This document shows positions 37,707 through 46,839 of a stretch of DNA of 64,000 nt, one piece after another (position 1 is the stretch's first letter; every line of letters begins with the position of its first letter). Source of the DNA: Aureimonas sp. Leaf427 (GTDB lineage Bacteria > Pseudomonadota > Alphaproteobacteria > Rhizobiales > Rhizobiaceae); NCBI RefSeq assembly GCF_001425485.1, contig NZ_LMQW01000012.1, forward strand, positions 105,170-169,169, written 5' to 3'. The position numbers and the translations under genes were made by a program. The notes under the pieces were generated by a model. That model was not told the origin of the DNA and did no database searches. It saw only the letters and a list, made by a program, of their open reading frames with translations.

Positions 37707-38681
37707 TCAGGCGTCGTCGCCCGCCAGGCCCACGCCGTCGGACCCGCCGACGACGCTCATGTCGACGCTCGCATACTGGATGTTGGCACCCATCGCGATG
37801 TCCTGGTTGAAGGCGCTGAGATTGGCGGCGCCACCGGCCGAGGCCGACGCATTGGCGGCGATGCTGGCATCGCCCGTCGCGTCGTTGAAGTCCGAATAGG
37901 CGCTGGCCTCGCCGCCCGAGACATTGTCCGAGGTCTGGTCGAAGCAGCCGTCGTTGGTGACGGTCGGGCTGCTCAGGCTGTCCTGATCGTCCATCGTCAG
38001 GATCTGATCGATGTCGAAGATGTTGCCGTTGCCGCCCAGCGCCTGGATGCTCTCGATCGGCGAGGTCAGGCTGTCGATGTCGACGACGTCGTTGTCGTTG
38101 AACGAGTCGGCGATGTCGACGCTGAGATCGAAGTTGCCGCTGTCGGTGACGGTCGTATCGTCGTCGCTGGAGCTCGAACTGTCATTGTAGGAATCGTTCA
38201 CCGACGAGTCGGAGAAGGCCAGATCCAGATCGGTGTCCACCGAGTTGAAGCTGTCGGCATAGGAGCTGTCGTCGTCCGAGCTGTTGTCGGTGTTGGTGAC
38301 GACGTCGTCGTTCGAATGGTCGGAATTGTCAGTGTTCGTGTTGACCGACTTGTCGTTCATGAAGTCGTTGGCCGACAGGTCCAGCGAATTGTCGGTGTTG
38401 TTGACGTCGTCGTTCGAATGGTCGGAATTGTCGGTCTTCGTGTTGATCGACTTGTCGTTCAGGACGTCGGTCGCGTTCAGATTGGTCGAATTGTTGTTGT
38501 TGTTGTCGTTGGCTTCGGTCGAGCTGTCGTTGCCGGAGTTCGCGACGTCGAGATCGAGCTGATCGTCGTCGCTCTGGTCGGGATCGTAGCTGTCGACGGT
38601 GTTGGTGGTGTTGTCGGTCACGCCGACCTGGCTGCCGAAGGCTGCTGCACCCCAATTGGTATTGTTCTTGTCGATTGCCAT
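37707..38681 (-). CDS. Asn/Asp/Ser-rich acidic low-complexity protein
   Basis: A 324-residue protein dominated by Asp, Asn, Ser and Thr, with only four Lys and no Arg, so its charge is strongly negative. It starts MAIDKNNTNWGAAAFGSQVG without a signal peptide. Residues about 74-99 and 108-134 are a near-exact repeat (NDKS-[IV]-NT-x-TDNSDHSNDDV) with a 34-residue period. The less extreme C-terminal third contains ALGGNGNIFDIDQILTMDDQD, which resembles the GGN units of the neighbouring 667-residue protein, and a Gly/Ala-rich end. Base composition is clearly lower in GC than the surroundings. Possible roles are a secreted matrix or calcium-binding fibre; no function is established. Confidence 0.75.
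   Translation of the reverse strand: MAIDKNNTNWGAAAFGSQVGVTDNTTNTVDSYDPDQSDDDQLDLDVANSGNDSSTEANDNNNNNSTNLNATDVLNDKSINTKTDNSDHSNDDVNNTDNSLDLSANDFMNDKSVNTNTDNSDHSNDDVVTNTDNSSDDDSSYADSFNSVDTDLDLAFSDSSVNDSYNDSSSSSDDDTTVTDSGNFDLSVDIADSFNDNDVVDIDSLTSPIESIQALGGNGNIFDIDQILTMDDQDSLSSPTVTNDGCFDQTSDNVSGGEASAYSDFNDATGDASIAANASASAGGAANLSAFNQDIAMGANIQYASVDMSVVGGSDGVGLAGDDA
38301..38462. repeat. Tandem 102-bp repeat inside the acidic protein gene
   Basis: Bases 38301-38360 and 38403-38462 match at all but about six positions, with an offset of exactly 102 bp (34 codons). The repeat keeps the frame and could expand or contract by recombination. Confidence 0.85.
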
Positions 38682-38935
38682 TTTCTTCTCCGCATGAAGT
38701 GCAGCAGAAATTCGGCCTTGCTCATCTTCTTCGCAAGCAAAGTCCGGGCCCTACTACAACTTTCTTCTTATTGTTGGGCCAATTCGGGAGTAGGCTGAAG
38801 CTCACTCCCGAACCGAAGGCGCTCATTCGCTTCCGGCAAGACCAAAGCTACTTGATTCCGAGACGACCGATTTCGGTAAAAGACCCGCGCCCTGTCAGGA
38901 TATTCCCGAAGGATGCGACGAGGAGGAGACGGAGG

Positions 38936-39571
38936 ATGGCGGTGTTCCGACCAACTGAGAACGAGGCCCCGGCAGGCACCGGAGGCGGGCAGCCACCAGG
39001 GCACTCGAACCTTCCCGATGCCCCGGATTTCGATGCCGTGCGCGCCGCCGCCCAGGCGACCGCCGGGCGGCGGGCGGAGATCTTCGCGCTGATCGGCCAG
39101 CTCACCTTCGCCTGGTCGAACAACGAGAGCATGTTCATCTACGTGCTGATGCTTCTTCTGCACACGGACCAGCCGGGCGCGGCCATCGTCTTCGGCACGC
39201 TGAACACGACGCGGGCCCGGCTCGATCTCGTCCAGCGGCTTGCCAAGGTGCGCGTCGGCGATCCCGCCATCGCGGCGCGGCTCGCCAAGCTGCTCAAGAC
39301 CTTCGACGAGGGCACGCGGCTGCGCAACGAGTTCAACCACGCCATGTACTCGGTCGACGAGAACGGCGCGATCACCCACACCCACGCCATGCGCATCGAG
39401 GAGCGGCGCGGGCGGCTGGAATTCGGGCGGGAGCGGGCGATGGACGAGGCGCGACTGGCCGAGATGGGGGAGACGATCCGGCGCATGAACGCGCTGAACC
39501 GCGACCTCTGGGCCTTCCTCCCCGCCCTCGAGGCGCACATGCGCGAGGCCGCCCCCTCGCCCGCGACATGA
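38936..39571 (+). CDS. Unrecognised helical protein with a HEPN-like R-x4-H motif
   Basis: A 211-residue soluble protein, predicted almost wholly helical from its pattern. The ATG at 38936 follows an excellent GAGGAGGAGACGGAG site; the frame is open upstream but not protein-like. Around residues 126-137 it reads EGTRLRNEFNHAMY: Arg130 and His135 form the R-x4-H motif seen in HEPN-fold proteins, many of which are RNases or nucleotidyl-transfer partners. I cannot tell whether this is a true HEPN domain. It is divergent from the acidic protein gene (254 bp between starts) and converges with the NarL-like regulator. Confidence 0.75.
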   Translation: MAVFRPTENEAPAGTGGGQPPGHSNLPDAPDFDAVRAAAQATAGRRAEIFALIGQLTFAWSNNESMFIYVLMLLLHTDQPGAAIVFGTLNTTRARLDLVQRLAKVRVGDPAIAARLAKLLKTFDEGTRLRNEFNHAMYSVDENGAITHTHAMRIEERRGRLEFGRERAMDEARLAEMGETIRRMNALNRDLWAFLPALEAHMREAAPSPAT

Positions 39572-39600
39572 AAACGCCGCCGGCGCGAGGCCGGCGGCGC
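39571..39600 (-). terminator. Rho-independent terminator of the NarX/NarL-like operon
   Basis: A 10-bp GC stem (CGCCGCCGGC at 39575-39584, GCCGGCGGCG at 39590-39599, loop of 5) is followed on the minus strand by TTTT (complement of 39574-39571). It overlaps the stop codon of the convergent plus-strand gene and may act on both strands. Confidence 0.65.
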
Positions 39601-39612
39601 TAAAGTTTGCCA

Positions 39613-39657
39613 AGGATAGGTGGGAACCGGCCATCCCGAAACGACAGACGACGACCG
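39613..39657. repeat. Dispersed ~45-bp imperfect repeat, copy B
   Basis: Partner of the copy at 31363-31407; see that entry. It begins AGGATAGGTGGGAACCGG and lies between the terminator and the stop of the NarL-like gene. Confidence 0.5.
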
Positions 39658-39680
39658 ACGAGACGATCTTTTCGCCGGCG

Positions 39681-40355
39681 TCAGTCGATGGTGGACAGCC
39701 AGCCGCTGGCAATGGCGTGGCGCACGATGGAGGAGCGCGTCTTTAGGCCGAGCTTCTCGGAGGCGCGCAGCTTGTAGGTCTCGATCGACTTGGCGCTGAC
39801 CTTGAACTCCTCCGCGATCTCCTTGATGCCGTAGCCGAGCGCGGTGAGGCGCAGCGTCTCCATCTCGCGGGCGCTGACCTTGGGCTGATCGGCCGCGCGG
39901 CCGACCCCGCGCTGGCGCGCATCGGGGCCGCGCGACAGCGCCTGGCTGAGGAGCACGGGATCGACATAGGTGCCGCCCGAGCGCACCGAGCGCAGCGCAT
40001 AGACCACCGAATGGGGATCGGAGCTCTTCAGCACGTAGCCCGCCACCTGCATCTGGAGCGCGTTGCGCAGGATCTCCGGCTCGGCATGATGGCTGTGCAG
40101 GATGATCTTCACCTTCGGGAACTCGCTCATCACCTTGGCGATCCAGCAGAGACCCTCGACCTCCGGCAGCTGGATGTCGAGAACGGCGATCTCCGGGCGC
40201 GCCTCGCGAAAGAGCGGCGAGACCCCCGCCACCGATTTCGCGGTGCCGACGAAGAGAAGGTCGGGGTGAAGTCCGATGACGCTCTTCAGCCCTTCGACGA
40301 CGCTCGGATGATCGTCGACGAGGGCGACCCGCGTCGCGACGCTCGCGACCGTCAT
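39681..40355 (-). CDS. NarL/FixJ-family response regulator
   Basis: A 224-residue regulator. The receiver has Asp15-Asp16 (ALVDDHPSVV), phosphoacceptor Asp60 (AVLDIQLPE) and a Lys in YVLKSSDP. The C-terminal LuxR-type helix-turn-helix reads VSAREMETLRLTALGYGIKE with the recognition helix in KSIETYKLRASEKLG. Its start overlaps the stop of the sensor kinase gene by four bases, so the two form one operon and one signalling pair. Target genes are unknown; the neighbouring secretion and polysaccharide genes are candidates by position only. Confidence 0.94.
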   Translation of the reverse strand: MTVASVATRVALVDDHPSVVEGLKSVIGLHPDLLFVGTAKSVAGVSPLFREARPEIAVLDIQLPEVEGLCWIAKVMSEFPKVKIILHSHHAEPEILRNALQMQVAGYVLKSSDPHSVVYALRSVRSGGTYVDPVLLSQALSRGPDARQRGVGRAADQPKVSAREMETLRLTALGYGIKEIAEEFKVSAKSIETYKLRASEKLGLKTRSSIVRHAIASGWLSTID

Positions 40356-41068
40356 GGGAGGCGGTCCATCGGCAGGTCGAAGACGAGGACCGTGCCCCTC
40401 GCCTCGCCGGGACGGATCCGAAGGACGCCTCCGATCCGCTGAAGGCGCTCGCGCATGCCTTCCAGACCATGATGGTCGGCAAGCTCGGCGCTGCCGAGGC
40501 GCGCGGGATCGATGCCGGGGCCGTCGTCGGCGACGGCGACGCGGATCGCTTCGCCCGCCGAACCGGAGAGCGTGATCTCGACGCGGCTGGCGCCGGCGGC
40601 ATGTTTGGACACGTTGGTCAGCGCCTCGCGCACCAGGGAGACGAAGGTCGCCGTCACCTTGCGCGGCAGGCTCATGCGGGTGCTGCCGCTCTGCAGCACG
40701 ACCGGGATCTTGGTGATGCGCGTCCAGTCGGAGCAGAGGGCGGAGAGTTCGCCGACGAGTTCGGTGCGGCCGGTCTGGCCATGGCGAAGATCGGTCGTGA
40801 TCTCGCGCAAGGTCGCCGCCAGCGCCTCGAACCGATGGCGAAGCTCCGCCATGGCCTCGGGGTCTCCGGGTGCGGTCTCGACGGCGAAGATGCCATAGTT
40901 CAGGGCCGAGAGATGCCAGCCCGCCCGGTCGTGGAGCTCGCGCGCCAAATGCAGGCGCAGAGCTTCGGCCTGCACGGTCGCGCCGGCGCTTGCGCGATGG
41001 AACCCGGCGATCGTTGTCGCCTTGTCCGAACCCTGTAGGCCAGCGGCTCCGGATCGATATATCGACAT
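40352..41068 (-). CDS. NarX/DegS-type sensor histidine kinase, soluble
   Basis: A 238-residue kinase from the ATG at 41068, which has GGAGGGG upstream; an ATG at 41095 would add nine residues. The HisKA_3 dimerisation domain carries the phosphorylated His46 (RLHLARELHDRAGWHLSALN), followed by an HATPase domain with EALTNVSKHA (N-box) and DDGPGIDP. It has no membrane helix and no recognisable sensor domain, only about 30 N-terminal residues, so the signal must come from another protein or from that tail. Co-transcribed with the NarL-like regulator. Confidence 0.92.
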   Translation of the reverse strand: MSIYRSGAAGLQGSDKATTIAGFHRASAGATVQAEALRLHLARELHDRAGWHLSALNYGIFAVETAPGDPEAMAELRHRFEALAATLREITTDLRHGQTGRTELVGELSALCSDWTRITKIPVVLQSGSTRMSLPRKVTATFVSLVREALTNVSKHAAGASRVEITLSGSAGEAIRVAVADDGPGIDPARLGSAELADHHGLEGMRERLQRIGGVLRIRPGEARGTVLVFDLPMDRLP

Positions 41069-41631
41069 GTCGTCCCCCTCCGTCTGCGACTGCATACTTA
41101 GCTTACCTAAACCTTACTCTGGATCGCACAACCTTGAGGAGGCGACCAGTCGCCGAATAGGTCTAGTTCGAAGGTTTCGAGCATGTTTCTTCCATGGCCT
41201 GCGCGCTGCGGCGCATGGCGAAGCGTCATCACGAAGGGGTGATCCGATCGAAGGCCGACGACCTCGGAAATGCGTGGCAGAGCAGCATTTTTACGATGGC
41301 GAGCGCCAAGTTCGAAATCCCCACCGGCCCGGCCTGCGAGGGCAAAGCGCCTTCGGCGCCGCAAGATCAAGCCTTGCGGGAGGGAATAGCTTTACCTCGA
41401 AATCCCGGCTTTCCTCTTGTGCGTTGCGGTCGTTTTCCGTCCAGACACCAAGGGCAACGCAACGGAAGGCAAGCCGAACCGCGACACTCCATGAAGCTCG
41501 TCCGGTTACGCCGCCTTGACCCCGAACTGCTATTTAATACTTATGGTCTAGACCGGGCCGGAGATGCTTCGATCCGAAACCATTTGCAGGCAAAATACTT
41601 TGTGGAATGCGCGTATCGGGAGTGTCGAGAG
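41069..41631 (+). other. Intergenic region, 563 bp, between divergent signalling genes
   Basis: It separates the kinase start (41068) from the LuxR-type regulator. An AT-rich patch around 41528-41550 (CTATTTAATACTTATGG) is the best promoter candidate for the rightward gene. The long frame that continues upstream of 41632 has poor composition. I see no RNA gene or repeat. Confidence 0.45.
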
Positions 41632-42300
41632 ATGGAAGGGCTGTTGGCGGAACGGGTCGGATTGAGATGTCTCGTTGCGGCCTTCGATCGCCTCGCCGCC
41701 GCGCATCTGGAGTCTCTTCTGCGCGACGATGCACCAGAGGCTGACATCGTCGCGGTCCACTCGCCGGCCGAACTCGACATGGCCATCGGCGATCCGTTCG
41801 ACCTCGTCGTTCTCGACACGCGCAACATGGACAACCCCGCCGCGCTCGTGGAGAGCCTGAAGCCGCTGGCGGAAACGGGATGCCGGATCGCAGCGATCGT
41901 CATCGACGAGATGCCCGAGCACCTGCGCTGGGCCACCCATACGATGAAGACATGGGGCCTGCCCCACGGCCTCCTGCCCGCGACCATGACGCCGACCCAG
42001 TGCAAGGCCGCCCTCGTGCGGGTGGCCACGGGCCATGAATACGTCAACTGGGCGCTGAGGGGCGCAGGCTGCCAGACGGTGATCGAGGGCTGGCCGGCGC
42101 CGGAGACGTCCATCCCGGCCGGGCCGGACCTCCTGGACCTGTTGACGCCCCGCGAGCTGGAAATCCTTCCCCTCCTGAAACAGGGGCTGCGCAACAAGGA
42201 GGTGGCCGAACGGCTCGCCATCTCCGTCAACACGGCCAAGATCCACATCGCGTCGATCAAGCGCAAGTATCGCGTCAGCAGCCGGATGCAGCTTCTCTAG
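41632..42300 (+). CDS. LuxR/NarL-type transcriptional regulator
   Basis: About 222 residues from the ATG at 41632, chosen because GGGAG sits 9 bases upstream and because the receiver-like domain begins here (RCLVAAFDRLAAAHLE). The N-terminal domain resembles a response-regulator receiver but lacks the paired acidic residues at strand 1; Asp in LVVLDTRN is at the phosphoacceptor position. The C-terminal DNA-binding domain is clear: LTPRELEILPLLKQGLRNKE and NTAKIHIASIKRKY. It may work without phosphorylation. It is divergent from the NarX/NarL-like operon and converges with the ExoY-like gene. Confidence 0.85.
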   Translation: MEGLLAERVGLRCLVAAFDRLAAAHLESLLRDDAPEADIVAVHSPAELDMAIGDPFDLVVLDTRNMDNPAALVESLKPLAETGCRIAAIVIDEMPEHLRWATHTMKTWGLPHGLLPATMTPTQCKAALVRVATGHEYVNWALRGAGCQTVIEGWPAPETSIPAGPDLLDLLTPRELEILPLLKQGLRNKEVAERLAISVNTAKIHIASIKRKYRVSSRMQLL

Positions 42301-42370
42301 TCACGGCGCCCCGACATGCCGCGTTCCCTTGCGTCATAAACCTTTCGCGCATCGAAGCATGCGAGCCGTC

Positions 42371-43189
42371 TCAGCAGGAGCCCTGCGCACGCAGGACGAC
42401 GAGCGGCGTCTTCAGGAGGATCTGCAGGTCCACGGCGGTCGAGCCGTGCGTGGCGTAGCGATGATCGAGCGCCACGCGCTCCTCGTAGGTCGTGCCGCTG
42501 CGGCCGCTGATCTGCCAGAGGCCGGTCAGGCCGGGCCGCACGGCCGCGTAATCGGCGAAATACGGCCCGAACCGCACGATCTCCTCGGCGACGATGGGGC
42601 GCGGACCGACCAGACTCATGTCGCCGCGCAGGATGTTCACCAGCTGCGGCAGTTCGTCGAGGCTGGACCGGCGCAGGAAGCCGCCGATCGCATGGACCCT
42701 GGGATCGACCCGGAGCTTGCGGCACGCCTCCCATTCCGCCCGCGCCTGCCGGTCGGTGGCGAGCAGACGCTGCAGCCGCGCATCGGCATCCTGCGCCATG
42801 GAGCGGAACTTGTAGCAGTCGAAGGTCCGGCCGCCCTGCCCGATCCGCCGATGGCGGTAGACGACCGAGCCGCCGTCGCAAAGGACGATCGCCAGGGCGA
42901 CGAAGATGAAGACCGGAGCGAGGGCGAGGAGGGCGAAGAGGGCCAGAACGACGTCGATCAGCCGCTTCAGCGCGAGCGAGGCGCGGCTGCGCCTGACGGG
43001 CTCAGGTCGCGAAACCTGGAAGCGGGGAACGGGCGCGGGTGCATCGAAGGCGAGGCGGTTCCAGAGGACGCCGAGGCCGAGCAGGAGTTGGATCTTGTAC
43101 ACGTCCGTCGCTTTCTTTGTGCGACCATCTCGTTTCGCGGATGGCCGTCGTTGCGCGTTCGACGAGAGACGGCACTGCGCCGTTTCCAT
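42371..43189 (-). CDS. Undecaprenyl-phosphate sugar phosphotransferase, ExoY-like
   Basis: A 272-residue bacterial sugar transferase. After a variable N terminus, LKRLIDVVLALFALLALAPV forms the membrane hairpin, followed by the family core: VVYRHRRIGQGGRTFDCYKFRSM, LRRSSLDELPQLVNILRGDMSLVGPRP and the end RPGLTGLWQISGRS. It loads the first sugar phosphate onto the lipid carrier for exopolysaccharide synthesis, as ExoY does for succinoglycan. The start is uncertain: ATG 43189 is used, and GTG 43100 is possible. No other polysaccharide gene is in the window, so this may be an orphan. Confidence 0.9.
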   Translation of the reverse strand: METAQCRLSSNAQRRPSAKRDGRTKKATDVYKIQLLLGLGVLWNRLAFDAPAPVPRFQVSRPEPVRRSRASLALKRLIDVVLALFALLALAPVFIFVALAIVLCDGGSVVYRHRRIGQGGRTFDCYKFRSMAQDADARLQRLLATDRQARAEWEACRKLRVDPRVHAIGGFLRRSSLDELPQLVNILRGDMSLVGPRPIVAEEIVRFGPYFADYAAVRPGLTGLWQISGRSGTTYEERVALDHRYATHGSTAVDLQILLKTPLVVLRAQGSC

Positions 43190-43545
43190 GATTGTCCAGC
43201 ACCGGCTCGCTCTGACCGAGGCGGATGCGGATGGGGGATCGGACGCCGTTCGAGGCCTGTCCAAAGGCCTCGGCATCCCGCCCGTCACGAGGCGGAACCG
43301 GCGGCGCGATGCGGCCGCCGAGGCGGGCGGACGCCGCGCGAACGGTCGGCAAGCGCTGGCGGCGCGCGAGCGTGCGGGCGCCGCGTCCGGGCGGACGAGG
43401 AAGCATGGAAAGCCTCGCGGAAAACGGACGTCCGGCGAGTCGATGGCGGCTCGCCGGACCCACTATGCCGCGAGCGCGAAGGGGAACGGTATGCGGGGTT
43501 TGCGAAGGCGTCCGTCAGGAAAAGTCCGACAGATACGGGCGGCGA
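43190..43545 (+). other. Intergenic region, 356 bp, no gene seen
   Basis: It lies upstream of the ExoY-like gene and downstream of the luciferase-like gene, both on the minus strand. It is very GC-rich, with overlapping Arg/Ala-rich frames on both strands that look like by-products of composition. No hairpin with a T-tract and no promoter boxes stand out. Confidence 0.4.
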
Positions 43546-44577
43546 TCAGCCCAGCATGTCGCGGACCATCGGCACGACCTTGCGGCCGTAGAGGTCGATC
43601 GAGTCCATCAGGACGCCATGGGTCAGCGGCCCCGCGCTGTATTTCAGCTCGAAACGCCGGAGGCCGAGGCCCTTGATCGTCGCGGCGATGCGGCGCGCGA
43701 CCGTTTCGGGCGAGCCGACATAGAGCGAGCCCCGCGCCACTTCCTGGTCGAAGGAGGCGCGCTCCAGCGGCGGCCAGCCGCGCTCGGCGCCGATGCGGGC
43801 ATGCATCGTGCGATAGGCGGGAAAGAAGCGCTCGCGCGCCTCCTCGTCGGTCGGCCCGACATGGCCGGGCGAATGGACGCCCACGGGCTGGCGCGGCGTG
43901 CCGAACTCGGCATAGGCCCGCGCCTGGAGATCGACGAAGGGCTTGAAGCGCAAGGGGTCGCCGCCGATGATGGCGAGCATCATGGGCAGCTGGTACTTCG
44001 CCGCGCGCACCACCGATTCCGGGCTGCCGCCGACGCCGATCCAAGTCGAGAGGCGGCCGGTTTCGATCGGCGGAAAGACCTCCTGGCCGACGAGGGGCTT
44101 TCGCACCGTGCCCTGCCAATCGACCGGGCCGCCTTCGAGAAGGCGGGCGAAGAGGTCGAGCTTCTCCTCGAAGAGCCGCTCGTAGTCCCGCAGCTCGAAG
44201 CCGAAGAGGGGAAAGGATTCGGTGAAGGAGCCGCGCCCGAGAATGACCTCCGCCCGGCCGCCGGAAAGGGCGTCGAGCGTCGAGAAGCGCTGGAAGACGC
44301 GGATCGGATCGTCGGAGGAGAGGACCGTGACGGCCGAGCCCAGCCGGATGCGCCGGGTGCGCGCGGCGATGGCGGCCAGCACGACCTCGGGCGCGGAGAC
44401 CGCGAAGTCGGACCGGTGATGCTCGCCGACGCCGAAGACGTCGATGCCGACCTCGTCGGCCAGGACCGCCTCCTCGACGAGATCGCGGATCACGCGGGCA
44501 TGAGGCAGAAGCGTCCCCGCCTCGTCGGTCGTGACGTCGCCGAACGTGCCCAGTCCGAAATCGATAGGGTCGGCCAT
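43546..44577 (-). CDS. Luciferase-like (LLM class) flavin-dependent monooxygenase
   Basis: A 343-residue TIM-barrel flavoprotein. The N-terminal FGLGTFGDVT, the motif GVGEHHRSDFAVSAPEVVLA and STWIGVGGSPESVVRAAKY are typical of the group related to bacterial luciferase and alkanal/alkanesulfonate monooxygenases. They use reduced FMN or F420 supplied by a separate reductase. The substrate is not predictable. The gene stands alone; the 336 bp beyond its start separate it from a divergent chemoreceptor. Confidence 0.92.
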   Translation of the reverse strand: MADPIDFGLGTFGDVTTDEAGTLLPHARVIRDLVEEAVLADEVGIDVFGVGEHHRSDFAVSAPEVVLAAIAARTRRIRLGSAVTVLSSDDPIRVFQRFSTLDALSGGRAEVILGRGSFTESFPLFGFELRDYERLFEEKLDLFARLLEGGPVDWQGTVRKPLVGQEVFPPIETGRLSTWIGVGGSPESVVRAAKYQLPMMLAIIGGDPLRFKPFVDLQARAYAEFGTPRQPVGVHSPGHVGPTDEEARERFFPAYRTMHARIGAERGWPPLERASFDQEVARGSLYVGSPETVARRIAATIKGLGLRRFELKYSAGPLTHGVLMDSIDLYGRKVVPMVRDMLG

Positions 44578-44913
44578 GGATGGATCGTCCTGAAGGATGT
44601 GGGGCGCGGCGCACGGGCGCCGCTTGCGGCCTCACCTATCCTCTTGCCGGCACGCGGACCAGAGCAGCCCGCGTTGACGATGCGGCACCCCTTCGCTCGG
44701 CGCTCGGACGAGCGCACCGCAGGCGCCTGCCATAGCGGCAGTCGGAGGAAACATCTTGGAAGAGTACGCGCGAATGCTTGGTCCGGGTCGACGAACTCCG
44801 CATGATCGCCTCGCGCTATAATATTGCTCTAACATATACCGGATTTTAAAATTCTTTGTGTCTCTTATTTCAAGGGTAGCGAAACTTTCGTTTCAAGGGC
44901 CAGGATACTCTCG
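44578..44913 (+). other. Divergent promoter region, 336 bp
   Basis: It holds the promoters of the luciferase-like gene (-) and the Cache chemoreceptor (+). The last 100 bp are AT-rich and contain TATAAT at 44817-44822, but a matching -35 box is not evident. Nothing else is seen. Confidence 0.45.
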
Positions 44914-46839
44914 ATGCGGTTCAACATATCTCGTAAGCTTACCAGCCTGATTTTCCTGTCTGCTCTTGGATGTCTCGCGATCTTGGCCGTGCAATTGATC
45001 TCGCTGCACTCCACGATCTGGGATGACCGCCGCGAACTTCTGAAGAACGAGGTCCAGTCGGCGATCTCGATCGTCAAGTTCTATGCGGACGAGGTCGCGG
45101 CCGGACGAATGGACGAGGAAGCGGGAAAGAAGGCCGCGCGCGATTCCGTTCGCGCCATGCGCTACGGCAAGGGCGACTATCTTTTCGGCTACCTGTCCAA
45201 TGGTCTGCGCATCATCCATCCGAACCTGAAGATCGAAGGGCAGAACGCCTGGGACAGCAAGGATGCCGCCGGCGTCTATCCCGTGCAGGGCGTGGTTCGA
45301 GCCGCCGCCAGCGGTGGTGGCTTCACCAGCTACATCGCCGTTCGGGACGGTGAAGCGGAGCCGCTGCCCAAGATGGCCTATTCGGCCCTGTTCGCCCCCT
45401 GGGATTGGACGATCGGCACGGGCGTCTATGTCGACGATCTGAGAAGCCAGTTTCTCGATGCCATCGTTCGGAGCGCGATCTGGGTCGTCGCGATCATTTG
45501 CGGTCTCGGTCTGACGACGCTTCTTCTGGCGCGCAGCATATCGCGTCCGATCGTCGATCTGACCTCCGCCATGCTGAAGCTTTCGTCCGGCGACAACGGC
45601 ATTGCCGTTCCGGCACTGAATCGTGGCGACGAGATCGGCGACATGGCGCAGGCCGTCCAGGTGTTCAAAGACGCCGCGATCAAGCAGCAGCACCTGGAGA
45701 CCGAAACGCGCGAGGCACGCGAGGCCCAGGCGTCCAGCCGGGAGCGCCAGGCGGAGATCGACAACGTCAAGGCCGAGGATCTCCGGGTCTTCGTTCACGC
45801 CGTGGAATCGGGTTTCGACAAACTGTCGTCGGGCGATCTGAGGGTCCGCATGACGGAGACGGTCGCCGCGGAGTTCGAGCCCATCCGGATCAAGTTCAAC
45901 ACGTCCGTCGCCCAGCTCGAAAGCACGATCGGCACGGTCGTCAATGCGGTCGGCACGATGCGGGTCGGACTGAACCAGATCACGGTGGCCGCAAGCGACC
46001 TGTCCCAGCGCACCGAGCAGCAGGCGGCGAGCCTGGAGGAGACCGTCGCGGCCCTTTCGGACGTCACGCGCGGCGTCGGCCAGACGGCGCAACGCGCCGA
46101 AGATGCCCAGGCGGCAGCTTACATGGCGCAGAAGGAAGCCGAGAAGGGCGGCGACGTCGTCACCCGCGCCGTGTCCGCCATGTCCGAGATCGAGGCCTCT
46201 TCGACCCAGATCAGCCAGATCATCGGCGTCATCGACGAAATCGCCTTCCAGACCAACCTCCTCGCGCTGAACGCCGGCGTCGAGGCCGCGCGCGCGGGTG
46301 AAGCCGGTCGCGGCTTTGCGGTCGTCGCCCAGGAAGTTCGCGGCCTTGCCCAGCGCTCGGCGGAAGCTGCCAAGGAGATCAAGACGCTGATCGCGACCTC
46401 CTCCGCCCAGGTCGGGCAAGGTGTCGCCCTCGTCTCCGCCTCCGGCCAGAGCCTGGAGCAGATCGTGAAGCAGGTCGGCGATGTGGCGGAGGTCATCGCG
46501 CAGATGGCGCAGGATGCCCGCCAGCAGTCCTTGAGCCTGAAGGAGGTCTCGATGGCGGCCGACAACATGGACAAGGTCACGCAGCAGAACGCGGCCATGG
46601 TCGAGGAAACCACCGCCGCGGCCCAGTCGCTGTCGTCCGAGACCGAGCAGCTGGCCGGCATCGTTCAGGGCTTCCTGACGGCATCGACGCCACATGCGGC
46701 CGCAGCCGCGCCCTCGGCTCGCACGGCCTCGCGTTCCGCGCGCTCTGCCGCGCGTCCGGTCGCACAGATGCGGAACTCGGGCTCGGGTGGAGTCGCCGCA
46801 AAGCCGGCATCCGTCAAAGACGAGTGGGCCGAGTTCTGA
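44914..46839 (+). CDS. Methyl-accepting chemotaxis protein with a Cache sensor
   Basis: A 641-residue receptor: membrane helix at about 10-30, a periplasmic single-Cache domain (about 35-185; [20 protein letters not shown] and [15 protein letters not shown] are the family marks), a second helix at about 188-210, HAMP, and the signalling coiled coil with the invariant [14 protein letters not shown] tip. It ends DEWAEF, a W-x-x-F tail. Single-Cache receptors of this type usually bind small carboxylates, but the ligand here is unknown. Start chosen at the ATG beginning [14 protein letters not shown]. Confidence 0.95.
   Translation: MRFNISRKLTSLIFLSALGCLAILAVQLISLHSTIWDDRRELLKNEVQSAISIVKFYADEVAAGRMDEEAGKKAARDSVRAMRYGKGDYLFGYLSNGLRIIHPNLKIEGQNAWDSKDAAGVYPVQGVVRAAASGGGFTSYIAVRDGEAEPLPKMAYSALFAPWDWTIGTGVYVDDLRSQFLDAIVRSAIWVVAIICGLGLTTLLLARSISRPIVDLTSAMLKLSSGDNGIAVPALNRGDEIGDMAQAVQVFKDAAIKQQHLETETREAREAQASSRERQAEIDNVKAEDLRVFVHAVESGFDKLSSGDLRVRMTETVAAEFEPIRIKFNTSVAQLESTIGTVVNAVGTMRVGLNQITVAASDLSQRTEQQAASLEETVAALSDVTRGVGQTAQRAEDAQAAAYMAQKEAEKGGDVVTRAVSAMSEIEASSTQISQIIGVIDEIAFQTNLLALNAGVEAARAGEAGRGFAVVAQEVRGLAQRSAEAAKEIKTLIATSSAQVGQGVALVSASGQSLEQIVKQVGDVAEVIAQMAQDARQQSLSLKEVSMAADNMDKVTQQNAAMVEETTAAAQSLSSETEQLAGIVQGFLTASTPHAAAAAPSARTASRSARSAARPVAQMRNSGSGGVAAKPASVKDEWAEF

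Noticed and set aside
37638-38798. A 386-codon plus-strand frame opposite the acidic protein
   Set aside because: It translates to a Val/Asp/Gly-rich mirror of the repeat, has no ribosome site, and its reading depends on the complementary codons; the minus strand has the ribosome context and Met start.
39613-39630. A 23S rRNA fragment, because GGATAGGTGGGA occurs there
   Set aside because: The match ends after about 12 bases and the flanks are unrelated to rRNA.
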